A stretch of DNA of 44,347 nt, taken from contig JAFEBS010000007.1 in NCBI GenBank assembly GCA_018242525.1, positions 1 through 44,347 on the forward strand, in the 5' to 3' direction. Below, one piece after another: positions 32,872 to 42,279 of the stretch; positions within the stretch are counted from its first letter, which is position 1; the number at the start of each line of letters is the position of its first letter. A program made the position numbers and the translations under genes. The notes under the pieces were generated by a model, which saw nothing but the letters and a program-made list of their open reading frames with translations, was not told where the DNA came from and searched no databases. This stretch comes from Planctomycetota bacterium. GTDB lineage: Bacteria; Planctomycetota; Planctomycetia; Planctomycetales; Planctomycetaceae.

Positions 32872-34383
32872 CTAGCGCAGTTTTGCAGGATCGACCTTCA
32901 TCCGGAATTCCACGAGACGTCTGGGGGGCAGACCCGTGGAACCATTCAAAAACGTAAGATCCAGAACTCCCCCAGGAACCTTGGCGGGCGCGGAATAACC
33001 CCAGAATCCTTTTAATTCTGGCACCGGGCGGGCGTTGGAATAGATCAGATCACGGACTCTGGCCATTTGACTTCGGTCCTGGGCCGGCGACGCAAACGTC
33101 TTGGACCAGACCAGTGCCGCCGCTCCCGCAACATGCGGCGCTGCCATGGATGTGCCATCCTGTCGGGCGTATTGGTTATTGGGAACGGTGCTGACGATAC
33201 CAACCCCCGGTGCACCGATGTCGACGGATCGCTGTCCATAATGGCTGAACGAACCGCGCGCATTGCGCGCATCAATCGCGGCCACGCTGATAATGTTCGA
33301 TTGAGGCAATGAAGCAGGATAAAACGGAGCCGCGTCGTTGTTGTTTCCCGCCCCCGCGGTATTCCCCGCGGCTGCGACAAACAACACTCCCTTTTGTTCC
33401 GCCCGTGTGACTGCCTCGGACAATTCCTGCGAGGTATCCGGGCCGGCCCAACTGTTGGAAAGGATGTGCGCGCCGTTGGCCACTGCCCAATCGATGCATT
33501 TCACGGCATCGGATGTAGACCCAGAACCGTCAGGTCCCAGAAACCGCATGGCCATGAGCTGCGTCTGCCAGGTGACTCCGACCACGCCGACGCCGTTATT
33601 GCCAACCCCTGCAATTGTCCCGGCACAATGAGTACCATGACCTTCCTCGTCCATCGGATCGTCATCGTCATCAAAAAAATCATGACCGAATTTGCCACCT
33701 CGAGACCACATGTTTCTCTGCAGGTCGCTGTGGCGGTAATCGATCCCGGTATCAATCACGGCCACAATGATATTCGGTGATTCGCGCACGGTCGGCCACA
33801 ATCGCGTGGCACCGATATTCTGCATGCCCCACAACTGGTTCAGCAGCGGATCGTTGGGAGTGACGGCTGTCGCCTGGACCACAGGTTCAGCCAGTTGGGC
33901 CGGCGTCGCCGAAACCACATAATCGGGGGCCGCATATTCCACGGCATCGTCCTTGAGCAGTTCCTGAATCGTGACGGCGGAAACTGCCGTCTCGGGTTCC
34001 ACCAGCAAGAACGATCCGCGCTGGTAGTCTTCGATCTTCTTCAGCCCCGCCTTGGCGAGGGTCTCGTCCAGAGGTTTGCGGCCCTCGGCCGAGTAACTGA
34101 TCAGCAATCGTCTGGACTTGGGAGCCACCTCGGGAATATTGGCATCCATGTTGACCGCCATGGTCCGTACGGCCACGGCTTTGCCAGCGGCCATCGTGTA
34201 GACCGCCTTGCCGTTACGACAAACCCCTTTGAACTGGCAATCGCCACTGCGAACCAGATCGAGTTCCGGGGCCAGACGCCGTTCCCGACTCGGTTTCGGC
34301 CGCACGGCCCATGTCTCCGCCTGGAGTTCTGAAACGCCAGCAACTCCCAGAAATACCACGGCAAGCTGCTGCACGAATCGCAT
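32872..34383 (-). CDS. Subtilisin-like serine protease (S8), secreted
   Basis: A 503-residue preproprotein. Signal about 1-21; a propeptide-like region to about 160 (RRLLISYSAEGRKPL, EYAAPDYVVSA) resembling the I9/fervidolysin type; then the catalytic domain. The triad is complete: D211 in VAVIDTGIDYRHSDL, H249 in EEGHGTHCAGTIAG and S412 in QDGTSMAAPHVAGAAAL, with oxyanion Asn N341 in VAAAGNT. The domain ends near 490 with no extra cell-wall or repeat domain, so the enzyme is probably released or periplasmic. The precursor is processed at the pro-region in relatives. GAGG lies about 11 bases before the ATG. It starts 144 bases after the batE stop, so it probably has its own promoter. Confidence 0.94.
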   Translation of the reverse strand: MRFVQQLAVVFLGVAGVSELQAETWAVRPKPSRERRLAPELDLVRSGDCQFKGVCRNGKAVYTMAAGKAVAVRTMAVNMDANIPEVAPKSRRLLISYSAEGRKPLDETLAKAGLKKIEDYQRGSFLLVEPETAVSAVTIQELLKDDAVEYAAPDYVVSATPAQLAEPVVQATAVTPNDPLLNQLWGMQNIGATRLWPTVRESPNIIVAVIDTGIDYRHSDLQRNMWSRGGKFGHDFFDDDDDPMDEEGHGTHCAGTIAGVGNNGVGVVGVTWQTQLMAMRFLGPDGSGSTSDAVKCIDWAVANGAHILSNSWAGPDTSQELSEAVTRAEQKGVLFVAAAGNTAGAGNNNDAAPFYPASLPQSNIISVAAIDARNARGSFSHYGQRSVDIGAPGVGIVSTVPNNQYARQDGTSMAAPHVAGAAALVWSKTFASPAQDRSQMARVRDLIYSNARPVPELKGFWGYSAPAKVPGGVLDLTFLNGSTGLPPRRLVEFRMKVDPAKLR

Positions 34384-34494
34384 CTTGAAAAGTCCTCAAC
34401 AATGACCGACACCGCACAAATTGAGCAGAATCTGGCCGCCTCTTGCGTAATTGCCGAAATGCATCGTCATGTCGGGCTGATAGATACAAACACA

Positions 34495-34508
34495 TTACGA
34501 TTTCGTAA
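34495..34508. promoter_or_regulatory. Small dyad between batE and the protease gene
   Basis: TTACGA and TCGTAA are separated by two bases, about 110 bases before the protease start. It is the only clear dyad in the gap and could be an operator. No regulator is known for it. Confidence 0.25.
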
Positions 34509-34527
34509 AGATCATTTGGTCGATCAA

Positions 34528-35328
34528 TCAACGGGCGACGAATTCGTTACGGACCCATCCGTCGCCGACCGATTCGAAGTGCCCGAACGTCCAGTCGGTC
34601 GTCTCGCTGAGGACCGTGAATTCCGCGCCGTCACGCAGTGGCTGGTCGAACGCGGGCTCGTAGGAATTGCCGATTCCTTTGCGGGCGATCGTTTCCCCCG
34701 TGATCACCGCACGGCGGGAATCCGTCACGTCCGCCCGGCACAGAACCGTGTCGACGCTCGTCGCTGTGGCGGCCACCAACAGCGCGATGGTCAACCATTG
34801 CAGACGAGGCAGATGAAACCAGAATCCTGTGGTCGCAACCACGGCAGCCAGTGAGAATCCGATCATCGAAAGTCGGACTTTCGCCGGGAACGACAACCAG
34901 TCGGTCCAGAACAGAACATGAATCCACCACGGCCGGGGGGATTCCGTCAGGCGTCCCGGAGCGGCCGCCAGCGCCTGCTGCAGGTTCGCGGCCAGATAGG
35001 GATCGCGGGGTCGATACGGCTTCGCCTTGCGGTAGTTCAGGATCGCCTTCCCGTAGTCACCGGCACGGTAATAGGCGTTTCCCAGGTTGTAGTAGACCGC
35101 GCCATTGCGAAAGCCATCCGTCAGGATGGCCTCCAATGTCCGGGCCGATTCGCGATACTCTTCCTGGGACTTCGCGGCATCGAACTGTTCCAGCGCCCGC
35201 ACGAACGCCCGCTCCCGAGTTCCGCCGTCGGCGGCGTGAACCTGCGTGGCTAACACCAGCGTCATGAGGGCCGTTAGCAGGAATGCAGCCATCGATCCTT
35301 GATTGGAAGTGATTTGCGGACTGCTCAT
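34528..35328 (-). CDS. batE: BatE-like TPR membrane protein
   Basis: 266 residues. A signal/anchor (about 13-32) is followed by TPR-type helices (YYNLGNAYYRAGDYGKAILNY, about 79-99, then PRDPYLAANLQQAL). Two membrane segments follow (about 150-190) and then a C-terminal SH3-like stretch (AVITGETIARKG, DGAEFTVLSETTDWTFGHF, GWVRNEFVAR). This layout matches BatE of the Bacteroides aerotolerance locus. The SH3-like tail may bind peptidoglycan or a partner. GGAG is eight bases before the ATG, and the gene begins three bases after the batD stop. It is the last gene of the operon. Confidence 0.85.
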   Translation of the reverse strand: MSSPQITSNQGSMAAFLLTALMTLVLATQVHAADGGTRERAFVRALEQFDAAKSQEEYRESARTLEAILTDGFRNGAVYYNLGNAYYRAGDYGKAILNYRKAKPYRPRDPYLAANLQQALAAAPGRLTESPRPWWIHVLFWTDWLSFPAKVRLSMIGFSLAAVVATTGFWFHLPRLQWLTIALLVAATATSVDTVLCRADVTDSRRAVITGETIARKGIGNSYEPAFDQPLRDGAEFTVLSETTDWTFGHFESVGDGWVRNEFVAR

Positions 35329-35331
35329 GTT

Positions 35332-37305
35332 TCAGGCTCCTCGTTCCAGATGGGGAGCGATCTTCGCCACCAGCGATTGCGCCGATTCAATCGCCTGAGA
35401 TGGGTCGGCGGCCGACCCGCCGCCGTATTCTGCCGATTCGATCGATTCCAGCAGCTTCAGCAAGGCGTCACGACTTTCGACGGGGACGGTGGTCGCGTCC
35501 AGTGCCGCCGCCACGTCCGCAGTCGTCAGTCCATCGGCCACGCGGTTCTGCATGTCGGCAATCAACCCAATTAATGCCGCTCGCACTTCCCGCAGGGCCT
35601 CCTGGGATTGGCCGCCCGACAACGTTGCGCGCGCCAGGCTCAATCGTCGATTCGCCTCGCGACGCCCCTGCTGACGACGAACCCAGGCAGAATCGGAGGA
35701 CCGACGACGATGTATCGTTACGGCCAGCATTAAACCGCCCGCAAGGCACCAGGCAATCGCCGCGGCCCCGCCCCACGTCGCAAGACTGATCCGTTCATCC
35801 CGCAATCCCGAGGGATCGGTGATGTTTTGAAAGATCCCCTCCGTGCGAGTCTTGATGTCCGCCGTACTGGATGTTGGTGACGATCCGATCAGGTCGCCGC
35901 TCGTGATCCGCGATGCTTCCGACACGTCCAGTGGAATGGGTGAGGTGTTGATCTCTGTAAACATTGCAGTACCGGGATCAAACGTACTGACCGACAATGC
36001 GGGAAGACTGACGCCAGGTCGCTTGGGTCGCATCGCGTAGGCAAACCGCTTGATGGACCCTTCGATCCGTCCCGTTGGATTCTTGTCGATCAACTCAAAG
36101 TCGGCCGCCAGTTGCGGAACCGATTCCAGGTCTGGAGCCGAGACCAGTTCCAGCGATCCGCTCTTGGTGCCACGTTCCAATTCAATCGTCAGCGTCAGCG
36201 GATCACCAACGCGCAACTTGGTGGGATTGGCCGAAGCCGAAATCTGGTACTCTCCGATTCCCCCGCAGTAGGTCGGCGGACGTGGTAACGGAACTTCCTT
36301 GACCTCGATCGAAACGGCCGGGGCGATGGCGACCAGGCGACGCCCGATCAATTCGTCTTTCTCCACGCCACTGACAAACGCCCCCTTCACAGTCGCCGGT
36401 CCGAGTTCGTAAACGCCGGTCTTTTCCGGGGTCATCGTCCGAGTCAGTTCGTAAACATGGTACCGAATGGGATCGCCATCCAGTCCGTCACGAGTCTGTC
36501 GACTGTGTGCAAGCTTCAGCGCCGCCAGCTTCGGACCGTCGAAAAACGATCCGGATCGCGTACTGACATCATTCAGCGTGAACCCGACTCCGTCTCGAGC
36601 CAGTAGTGGCTGCAACCAATGCGCCTTGTCGTCAGTCGACAGACCCGGGATCGGGTCCACCCAATTCACCTGTAAATGAGGCGGTTGCTGGCGCAACGGT
36701 TGTAGCGGATTGGCATCTTCGGAATTCGGCAGCGGACGAACCAGCACGCGCAGCGTCAGGTCAAACGGCTGAGTCGGGTAGACCTGAGTCTGGCTCGGCT
36801 CAATTTCCACCAGGACCAGATCCTGCACTTCAGCCGGCACAACGCGTAATGACAGCGGACGACTGGTGAGTGTCTTGCCATCGATCGTCGCCGTAACAGC
36901 CGGAATCATCAGGCTGCCGGATTCTTTGGGGGTCAATCGATATAGATAAACGTGACTGAAGATGTTCTGCTGGGAAACGCGGCCATTGACGATGAACGTC
37001 GACGATTGATTGTGGGATTCATCGCCCTGGGCCACGACGTCGAACAGTTTCTTCAACGCGGTCAGATCGGGAGCCATCGGATTCTTGCTGTTCCGGATCT
37101 CCACCTGATAGTCGATGGCTTCACCGATAAAGATTTCCTCGGCACTGGCCGCGACTCGGATCTCGGGGGCATCTTCCGCTGAAGCGGAAGCCGCAAACAG
37201 GCAGACCGCGACAAACCCCAACAGCCACGCACCCACCCAGCCCCCCTGTCGGTGCGGGTGAGTCGCGTTCCCCCTGTGCGTCTCGCGGTGAGCGGTCATA
37301 CCCAT
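35332..37305 (-). CDS. batD: BatD family protein
   Basis: 657 residues with an N-terminal signal (about 25-43) and several immunoglobulin-like beta domains outside the cytoplasm: IRVAASAEEIFIGEAIDYQVEI at the start, split here as IRVAASAEE and FIGEAIDYQVEI; then NGRVSQQNIFSHVYLYRLTP, MIPAVTATIDGKTL, YEYELTRTMTPEK-like HVYELTRTMTPEKTGVY and YQISASANPTKLRVGDPLTL. A membrane segment near 520-540 (AAAIAWCLAGGLMLAVTI) and a cytoplasmic helical tail follow. BatD is the largest extracytoplasmic part of the Bat system. It starts three bases past the batB/C stop, with AAGGA upstream, so translation is coupled. Confidence 0.9.
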   Translation of the reverse strand: MGMTAHRETHRGNATHPHRQGGWVGAWLLGFVAVCLFAASASAEDAPEIRVAASAEEIFIGEAIDYQVEIRNSKNPMAPDLTALKKLFDVVAQGDESHNQSSTFIVNGRVSQQNIFSHVYLYRLTPKESGSLMIPAVTATIDGKTLTSRPLSLRVVPAEVQDLVLVEIEPSQTQVYPTQPFDLTLRVLVRPLPNSEDANPLQPLRQQPPHLQVNWVDPIPGLSTDDKAHWLQPLLARDGVGFTLNDVSTRSGSFFDGPKLAALKLAHSRQTRDGLDGDPIRYHVYELTRTMTPEKTGVYELGPATVKGAFVSGVEKDELIGRRLVAIAPAVSIEVKEVPLPRPPTYCGGIGEYQISASANPTKLRVGDPLTLTIELERGTKSGSLELVSAPDLESVPQLAADFELIDKNPTGRIEGSIKRFAYAMRPKRPGVSLPALSVSTFDPGTAMFTEINTSPIPLDVSEASRITSGDLIGSSPTSSTADIKTRTEGIFQNITDPSGLRDERISLATWGGAAAIAWCLAGGLMLAVTIHRRRSSDSAWVRRQQGRREANRRLSLARATLSGGQSQEALREVRAALIGLIADMQNRVADGLTTADVAAALDATTVPVESRDALLKLLESIESAEYGGGSAADPSQAIESAQSLVAKIAPHLERGA

Positions 37306-37308
37306 CGT

Positions 37309-40149
37309 CTACCAATCCTTGTCAACGGGGGAACGGCCCAAAACCTGGGCTTTCAGCTTGCGATCGCGGTCCCGTTTCTCCTGCTGCCGCTCGCGAACCT
37401 TGCGGAGTGCATCTTCGATCCGATCCTGCGATACCTGCCGTGGCTGCTGCTTCGGATCCTGTTCCTTCGACTGCTCGTCCTTCTGATCCTTGTCCTGCGG
37501 CTTGTCGCCGTTCTGATCTTTGTCCTTTTTGTCCTGTTGATCCTGCTTCTGCTGCTGGTCGTGTTTCTGCTGCGGATCCTGCTTGTCTTTGTCCTGCTGT
37601 TGTTGCTGGTCCTGCTTGTTCTTGGGCTGAGCTTTTTGGATCTCTTCCAGGATCCGCCGCGCCTCTTCGGCGTGCTGAGCAGCAGCGGCGCGATCCTTCT
37701 GGCCAAGTGACGTCACGGCGGCTTCCATCTGTTCCACCGCTTGCGGAGCCAGTTCAATCGCCTTGCGATACCCCGCTTTCATTTCTTCCGGACTGGGCTG
37801 CGGAGTCTCCGGTTGTGCCGACGGGTCGTTTTGATCGGTCGGTATTGCAGCGGGGGCACTTTCCATTCGGCCCAGTTCTGCCTCGGCCTTGGGAGCGAGC
37901 AGGCGCGATTTCTTCAGCGTGCGTTCCTGCGTTTCAGCCAGCTTCGCCAGATCCTCGTCGTCGATCTCCAGGACCTCAGTTGCAGCGGCTGACTTGGCGT
38001 CCTCAGTCTTCGGATCGGGTTCGCCGGCCGATGCTTGCTTCGGATCGTCGAACGTCGGATTGAGTGTTCGGGAAATCGTCGTCTGATCAGCCAGTTCCTT
38101 CGCCAGCAGCGGATGGAACGGAATCACCGCCTCCCAGATCTTGTCCAGTTCGTCGAGCGCCAGTTGCTGTTCTTTTGTCGCCGCCGCAGGATCTCGAATT
38201 CCCAGTCGGCCTGCGGCACTTAACATCTTTTCGCCCGCCGTATCGGCCCAGTCCTGCAGCAGCGTGATCCCCTGTTCCAGTTCGGCCGTGTCCTGTGACG
38301 GCGCAGGGGCCGGGGAACCGGGTGGCTGTTGCGGGCGCAGTTCGGTCGCAATCTTTTCCCGGAGAGTAGGAATCTCTTCCGCCAACTCGCCCTGAGCCCG
38401 TTTCAGTTCTGCAAACAGATCGGCATTCGAATTCTTTGGCAGACCGTTGGCCGCTTCCTTCAAGGATGTTTGTGTCTGGATCAGGTATTCCAGAAACGCG
38501 ATCAGATTCGATTCGTCCCGGCGTTTCTGCCGGTCGTGCTCGCGCCACTTGTCCGAGTAGTACTTGATCCAGTTGCGAACCAGTTCCAGATTGCGCCGCG
38601 ACTGCGGATGTTCAGGCTGCAGTTCCAGGCAATGTCGGTAGGCAACGATGGCCTGCATCAGCGAGTCCAGGATTTCCTGCCGTTTATCGGGCGGCACCAT
38701 TTCCGGCTTGTCCCCTGCCAGCTTGCGCGCCTGCTCGACTGACAGATTGCCGAGGTTGAAATGAGCCGCCGTCGCCAGTGTCCGGTCCAGGCTCAACCCT
38801 GCCTGCAGATACCCATCGCGCGCCTTGTCCCATTCCCCGGCGCGGTGACTGGCACACGCTTCATCGAACGCTGCCACGGCCACGGCCCGCGTCGTATCCT
38901 TTTCCTTGCCGAGTTCTTCACGGGCCGCCGCGAAAAGTTCCCTCGCCTTTTCGTACTCTTCCTGCGAATATGATCGAAGTCCGTCGCGAACACTGGAATA
39001 CGGATCCGCGGCCTGACAGGAGCCCCCAAACCACGAATGAACAAGTGCCAGTCCGAGGCCCATGACGGTGGCCGCAGGGGCATTCACGCCAGACGACTCT
39101 GGATTCCGCCGCCCCATCGACGTTTGACTTGGTTCCGCCATCGGCAGCAGCAGCGTGGGGCGATACAGCCCCACGCACACGTCCAGCAGCAGCGCCAAGA
39201 ATGCAATCGCCAGAAACAACTGATACTGCTCAGAACGGCGGATCCGCTGTTGACTGGCCGACTCGCTGCCGCGTCGCCCATGCAGATGGCTTGAATACAA
39301 TTCCCCCAGATCGTACGCCTTCGTTCCTGCCGGAATGTAGACACCCGATGTCTTCAGGGCAATCTGCTGCAGCAGGCTGCCATCCAGCTTGCTCCAGACC
39401 TGCTCGCCCTGGTATTCGACAAATGTGTTCGCGTTTCCCTTCTGGGGAATCCGGGCTCCGCGGTCCGCATCCCCCAATCCAACGGTAAAGATCGTGACCT
39501 TGCGTTCAGCGGCAACTGCGGCCGCTTCCAACGGATACGACTGCTGATCATCCCCGTCCGTAATCAGCAGGATCGCCTGATCACGGTCTGCCTTTGCATG
39601 GAATACTTCCAGCGATTTTCGAATCGCATCGCCAATCGCGGTTCCACCCCGTGGAGCACTGTTGGGATCCAGTTCGTCCAGGGCCCGTCGGAACGAATCG
39701 TAGTCCACCGTCAGCGGACACTTCACAACCGCCTGTCCTGCGAACGCGATCAAGCCGATCCGTTCGCCGTCCAGGCGATTCACCAGTCCTGACACATCGG
39801 CCTTCGCCCGGCCCAATCGTGACGGGGGAACATCGTCAGCCAGCATCGAACGCGATACGTCAATCAACACATACAAATCGCTGCCACGCGGGATGACCTG
39901 TTCAATCTGAGTCCCGAATCGCGGACCCGCCAAAGCGACGAGTCCCATGACGATGGCGACTTCACGAAGTAACAGCTTGGTCCAGAACCGGCTGCGCGAT
40001 TCTTCAGGTAGAATCCGGGACCACATCGTCCGCGCCACAAATGCGGTGCGAGCCCGCTGACGACGACGATCGGAATACAGCGACAATCCGATCCACGCCG
40101 CGCAGAGCGGCAGGATCAGGTACAACGCTTCGGGATGCTGCCATTCCAT
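37309..40149 (-). CDS. BatB-BatC fusion: VWA domain plus TPR protein
   Basis: 946 residues that join two proteins usually separate. Residues 1-340 are BatB: two membrane helices, a VWA domain with complete MIDAS (D97-V-S-R-S101, GGTAIGDA, LITDGDD) and a third helix near 310-330. A second export-like segment (about 355-385, VMGLGLALVHSWF) starts the BatC part, which has TPR helices (SYSQEEYEKARELFAAAREEL, split as SYSQEEYEKA and RELFAAAREEL; AHFNLGNLSVEQARKL; QPEHPQSRRNLELVRNWI). A long helical region follows and then an extreme Gln/Lys/Asp-rich tail (about 850-925). BatB and BatC are thought to form membrane complexes. The stop is three bases before batD. Confidence 0.88.
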   Translation of the reverse strand: MEWQHPEALYLILPLCAAWIGLSLYSDRRRQRARTAFVARTMWSRILPEESRSRFWTKLLLREVAIVMGLVALAGPRFGTQIEQVIPRGSDLYVLIDVSRSMLADDVPPSRLGRAKADVSGLVNRLDGERIGLIAFAGQAVVKCPLTVDYDSFRRALDELDPNSAPRGGTAIGDAIRKSLEVFHAKADRDQAILLITDGDDQQSYPLEAAAVAAERKVTIFTVGLGDADRGARIPQKGNANTFVEYQGEQVWSKLDGSLLQQIALKTSGVYIPAGTKAYDLGELYSSHLHGRRGSESASQQRIRRSEQYQLFLAIAFLALLLDVCVGLYRPTLLLPMAEPSQTSMGRRNPESSGVNAPAATVMGLGLALVHSWFGGSCQAADPYSSVRDGLRSYSQEEYEKARELFAAAREELGKEKDTTRAVAVAAFDEACASHRAGEWDKARDGYLQAGLSLDRTLATAAHFNLGNLSVEQARKLAGDKPEMVPPDKRQEILDSLMQAIVAYRHCLELQPEHPQSRRNLELVRNWIKYYSDKWREHDRQKRRDESNLIAFLEYLIQTQTSLKEAANGLPKNSNADLFAELKRAQGELAEEIPTLREKIATELRPQQPPGSPAPAPSQDTAELEQGITLLQDWADTAGEKMLSAAGRLGIRDPAAATKEQQLALDELDKIWEAVIPFHPLLAKELADQTTISRTLNPTFDDPKQASAGEPDPKTEDAKSAAATEVLEIDDEDLAKLAETQERTLKKSRLLAPKAEAELGRMESAPAAIPTDQNDPSAQPETPQPSPEEMKAGYRKAIELAPQAVEQMEAAVTSLGQKDRAAAAQHAEEARRILEEIQKAQPKNKQDQQQQQDKDKQDPQQKHDQQQKQDQQDKKDKDQNGDKPQDKDQKDEQSKEQDPKQQPRQVSQDRIEDALRKVRERQQEKRDRDRKLKAQVLGRSPVDKDW

Positions 40150-40158
40150 GGTTTTGAC

Positions 40159-41235
40159 TCACGGCAACGAACGAAAACAGGTCTCGCGAAGAACACCAAC
40201 AACAAACAACAACGCCAGCCCGGCCCCGGCAAACCCGGCAAACAGCTCAGTGTACTCGGAATATTTCGTTTCCTCGAACTCCGATTTCTCCAGCCGGTCA
40301 ATCTGGGCGTAAACCTTTGCCAGTCCCTCGGAGTCCGAGGCATGGAAGTATTCCCCCTGCCCTGTCGTGGCCATTTCGCGCAGTAATTCTTCGTCGATCC
40401 GAAACCGCGCCGCCACCAGGACTCGCTTGCCAAACTCGTCCTCCTGCGGCACGGGAACCACGCCGTTGCGGCCGATCCCGATCGTGTACACGCGAACTCC
40501 GGTTTCATGAGCGATCCTGGCGGCTTCTCGAGGATCGACCGCACCGGCGTTATTGTCGCCATCGGTCAGCAGCACGATTACCTTGCTCCTGGCCTTCGAT
40601 TCGCGCAACCGGTCGACCGCCAGGGCCACCCCGTCGCCAATCGCCGTCGCGAGTTCCTCCTGCAATGCCTGTTCATTGATCACCTGACCGCGACGATCAC
40701 GGACCGGCCTGGGAACTTCCAGGCTGCGTACGATCTCCACCAGGGCCCCGTGATCCAGCGTCAGCGGACACTTGCTGTCCGCGAATCCGCCAAACGCCAC
40801 CAGTCCCACCTGATCATCCCTGCGTCCCGCCAGTCCGTTGGCCGATGAACCCAGGACAAACTCGCTGATCACATGCTTGACCGCCGCCAACCGGCTGACG
40901 TCGTGGCCGTCCAATTGAAAATCAAGGGCTTCCATCGATCCCGAGATATCCAGGACCAGTTCGATCGCGATCCCTTCGCCACTGATCCGGGATTCCGATT
41001 TTCCCGACTGCGGACGGGCAAGCGCCAGCAGGACCAGCGACAACCCGATCACCGTCGCATGCGGCATCGTTCGTCGCACGCGCTGCAGCCACGTGACGGG
41101 CAGTCCCTTCAAGTCCGCAATGCTCGAAAAGATCGCGGCGGGCTGACGACTTCGACGCGATTGCCACCAGACCAGCGCCATGACGACGGGAATCATCAAC
41201 AGCCAGAACCAGGAATAAAAACGGAAAGAGTCCAT
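40159..41235 (-). CDS. batA: BatA, VWA domain membrane protein
   Basis: 358 residues. Two N-terminal membrane segments (about 9-24 and 60-74) precede a VWA domain with an intact metal-ion site: D96-I-S-G-S100, T in AIGDGVAL region and LLTDGDNN (about 224). A C-terminal helix follows (about 330-350, LFAGFAGAGLALLFVVGVL). BatA and BatB are paired VWA proteins of the aerotolerance operon; the MIDAS probably binds a partner protein via metal. GGGAGAG lies upstream of the ATG. It begins three bases after the stop of the preceding lipoprotein gene and ends nine bases before batB/C. Confidence 0.92.
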   Translation of the reverse strand: MDSFRFYSWFWLLMIPVVMALVWWQSRRSRQPAAIFSSIADLKGLPVTWLQRVRRTMPHATVIGLSLVLLALARPQSGKSESRISGEGIAIELVLDISGSMEALDFQLDGHDVSRLAAVKHVISEFVLGSSANGLAGRRDDQVGLVAFGGFADSKCPLTLDHGALVEIVRSLEVPRPVRDRRGQVINEQALQEELATAIGDGVALAVDRLRESKARSKVIVLLTDGDNNAGAVDPREAARIAHETGVRVYTIGIGRNGVVPVPQEDEFGKRVLVAARFRIDEELLREMATTGQGEYFHASDSEGLAKVYAQIDRLEKSEFEETKYSEYTELFAGFAGAGLALLFVVGVLRETCFRSLP

Positions 41236-41238
41236 GCG

Positions 41239-42279
41239 TCAGGCTCTCCCTTCCGTAAGTACGGCTTCCGGCACAGACGAAGTTTGAAGACCCACAAATT
41301 CGCGGGCCCGCAAGATCGACAGTTCAATCTGGTCGGTGTCCGGTTGCTGCCCGGCATACTTGACCATGTCGGCCGCTTCCAGAAACTCTTTGAACTGCAA
41401 CGATCGCTCGGCGGGAAAGACGTCGCGCAGACGCACTTCTCTTAAGAATTCTTCCGTCGTCTGTTCGGGAGCCCGCAGTCCGGTGGTCCCTTCGATGTAT
41501 TGCCGTACGATCCCAGTCAGTCGCAAATAGAACTCCTTGAATTGCCCTTTCGCCGGCAAGTTTTCAGCGAGGAGCGTCGCCAGAGCGGCATGGGCAATTT
41601 CTTCCGGAGACCGCTGGTAAACTTCGGCAACAGCCTGTTTCTGGCGCGACCGCCTCCAGATCAGAATACCGGCCACGACTGCAGCCACAGCCAGCAGCCA
41701 CGCCCAATTCCAGGACGAGGCACTGGTCAGCGGTTGCGGCGGAACCATCGGCTCCAGATTGGCAAGGTCTGGTACCTGATCCCCCAGTTCCGACGTGATC
41801 TGAACTTCGATCGGCTCAGATTCGATGACGGCCGGTTCTCCCCGGGTCTCGGATTTCGGACGGCGATCCACGAATTCTATCGCGATCGACCGGATCAAAT
41901 GCCGGCCCGCATGGACCGGTTCCAACTCATACCGAAACCGGCGGGATTTGACGTCCGCGGGTTCGGTCGCCGCGGATTCTTCCTTGCGTTCGCCGTAGTC
42001 GCGAACCAGAAAATCACCGACGGCCGCCCCGAATGCGGGCGGAGTGATCTCCACTTCGGACGGGGCCGTGACGGAGACGTCCATCTCGACCAGATCCGAC
42101 AGTCGAGGAGATCCCGGCGTGACCCGGACGATCAGTTTCACAGGCCCTTTTTCCGTGACCCGTTCGATCACGTCGCTCGCCGGAGCCGTCGCCGTATCCT
42201 GCTTGGCCGTTCCGCAGCCAAGCGTCAGCAACAACAGGCAGATGATCCATGCTTTCGCGATCCCGGCCGCACGCGTCAT
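41239..42279 (-). CDS. Lipoprotein with Ig-like and DUF4381-like parts
   Basis: 346 residues. The N-terminus has a lipobox (LLLLTLGC, Cys about residue 22), so it is likely lipid-anchored. An immunoglobulin-like region follows (KLIVRVTPGSPRLSDLVEMDV, given as KLIVRVTPGS and LSDLVEMDV; FRYELEPVHAGRH), then a membrane segment (about 195-210) and a cytoplasmic helical tail (EEIAHAALATLLAENL, FYLRLTGIVRQYIEGTTGL) like DUF4381 proteins. It holds the position usual for a BatD-like accessory between DUF58 and BatA. The start ATG at 42279 overlaps the stop of the DUF58 gene (ATGA). The combined lipobox and internal membrane segment is unusual. Confidence 0.75.
   Translation of the reverse strand: MTRAAGIAKAWIICLLLLTLGCGTAKQDTATAPASDVIERVTEKGPVKLIVRVTPGSPRLSDLVEMDVSVTAPSEVEITPPAFGAAVGDFLVRDYGERKEESAATEPADVKSRRFRYELEPVHAGRHLIRSIAIEFVDRRPKSETRGEPAVIESEPIEVQITSELGDQVPDLANLEPMVPPQPLTSASSWNWAWLLAVAAVVAGILIWRRSRQKQAVAEVYQRSPEEIAHAALATLLAENLPAKGQFKEFYLRLTGIVRQYIEGTTGLRAPEQTTEEFLREVRLRDVFPAERSLQFKEFLEAADMVKYAGQQPDTDQIELSILRAREFVGLQTSSVPEAVLTEGRA

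Noticed and set aside
37252..37710. Plus-strand ORF rich in Leu, Val and Phe resembling a membrane protein
   Set aside because: It is the antisense of the Gln/Lys/Asp-rich batC tail; the complements of these codons give Leu/Phe/Val codons.
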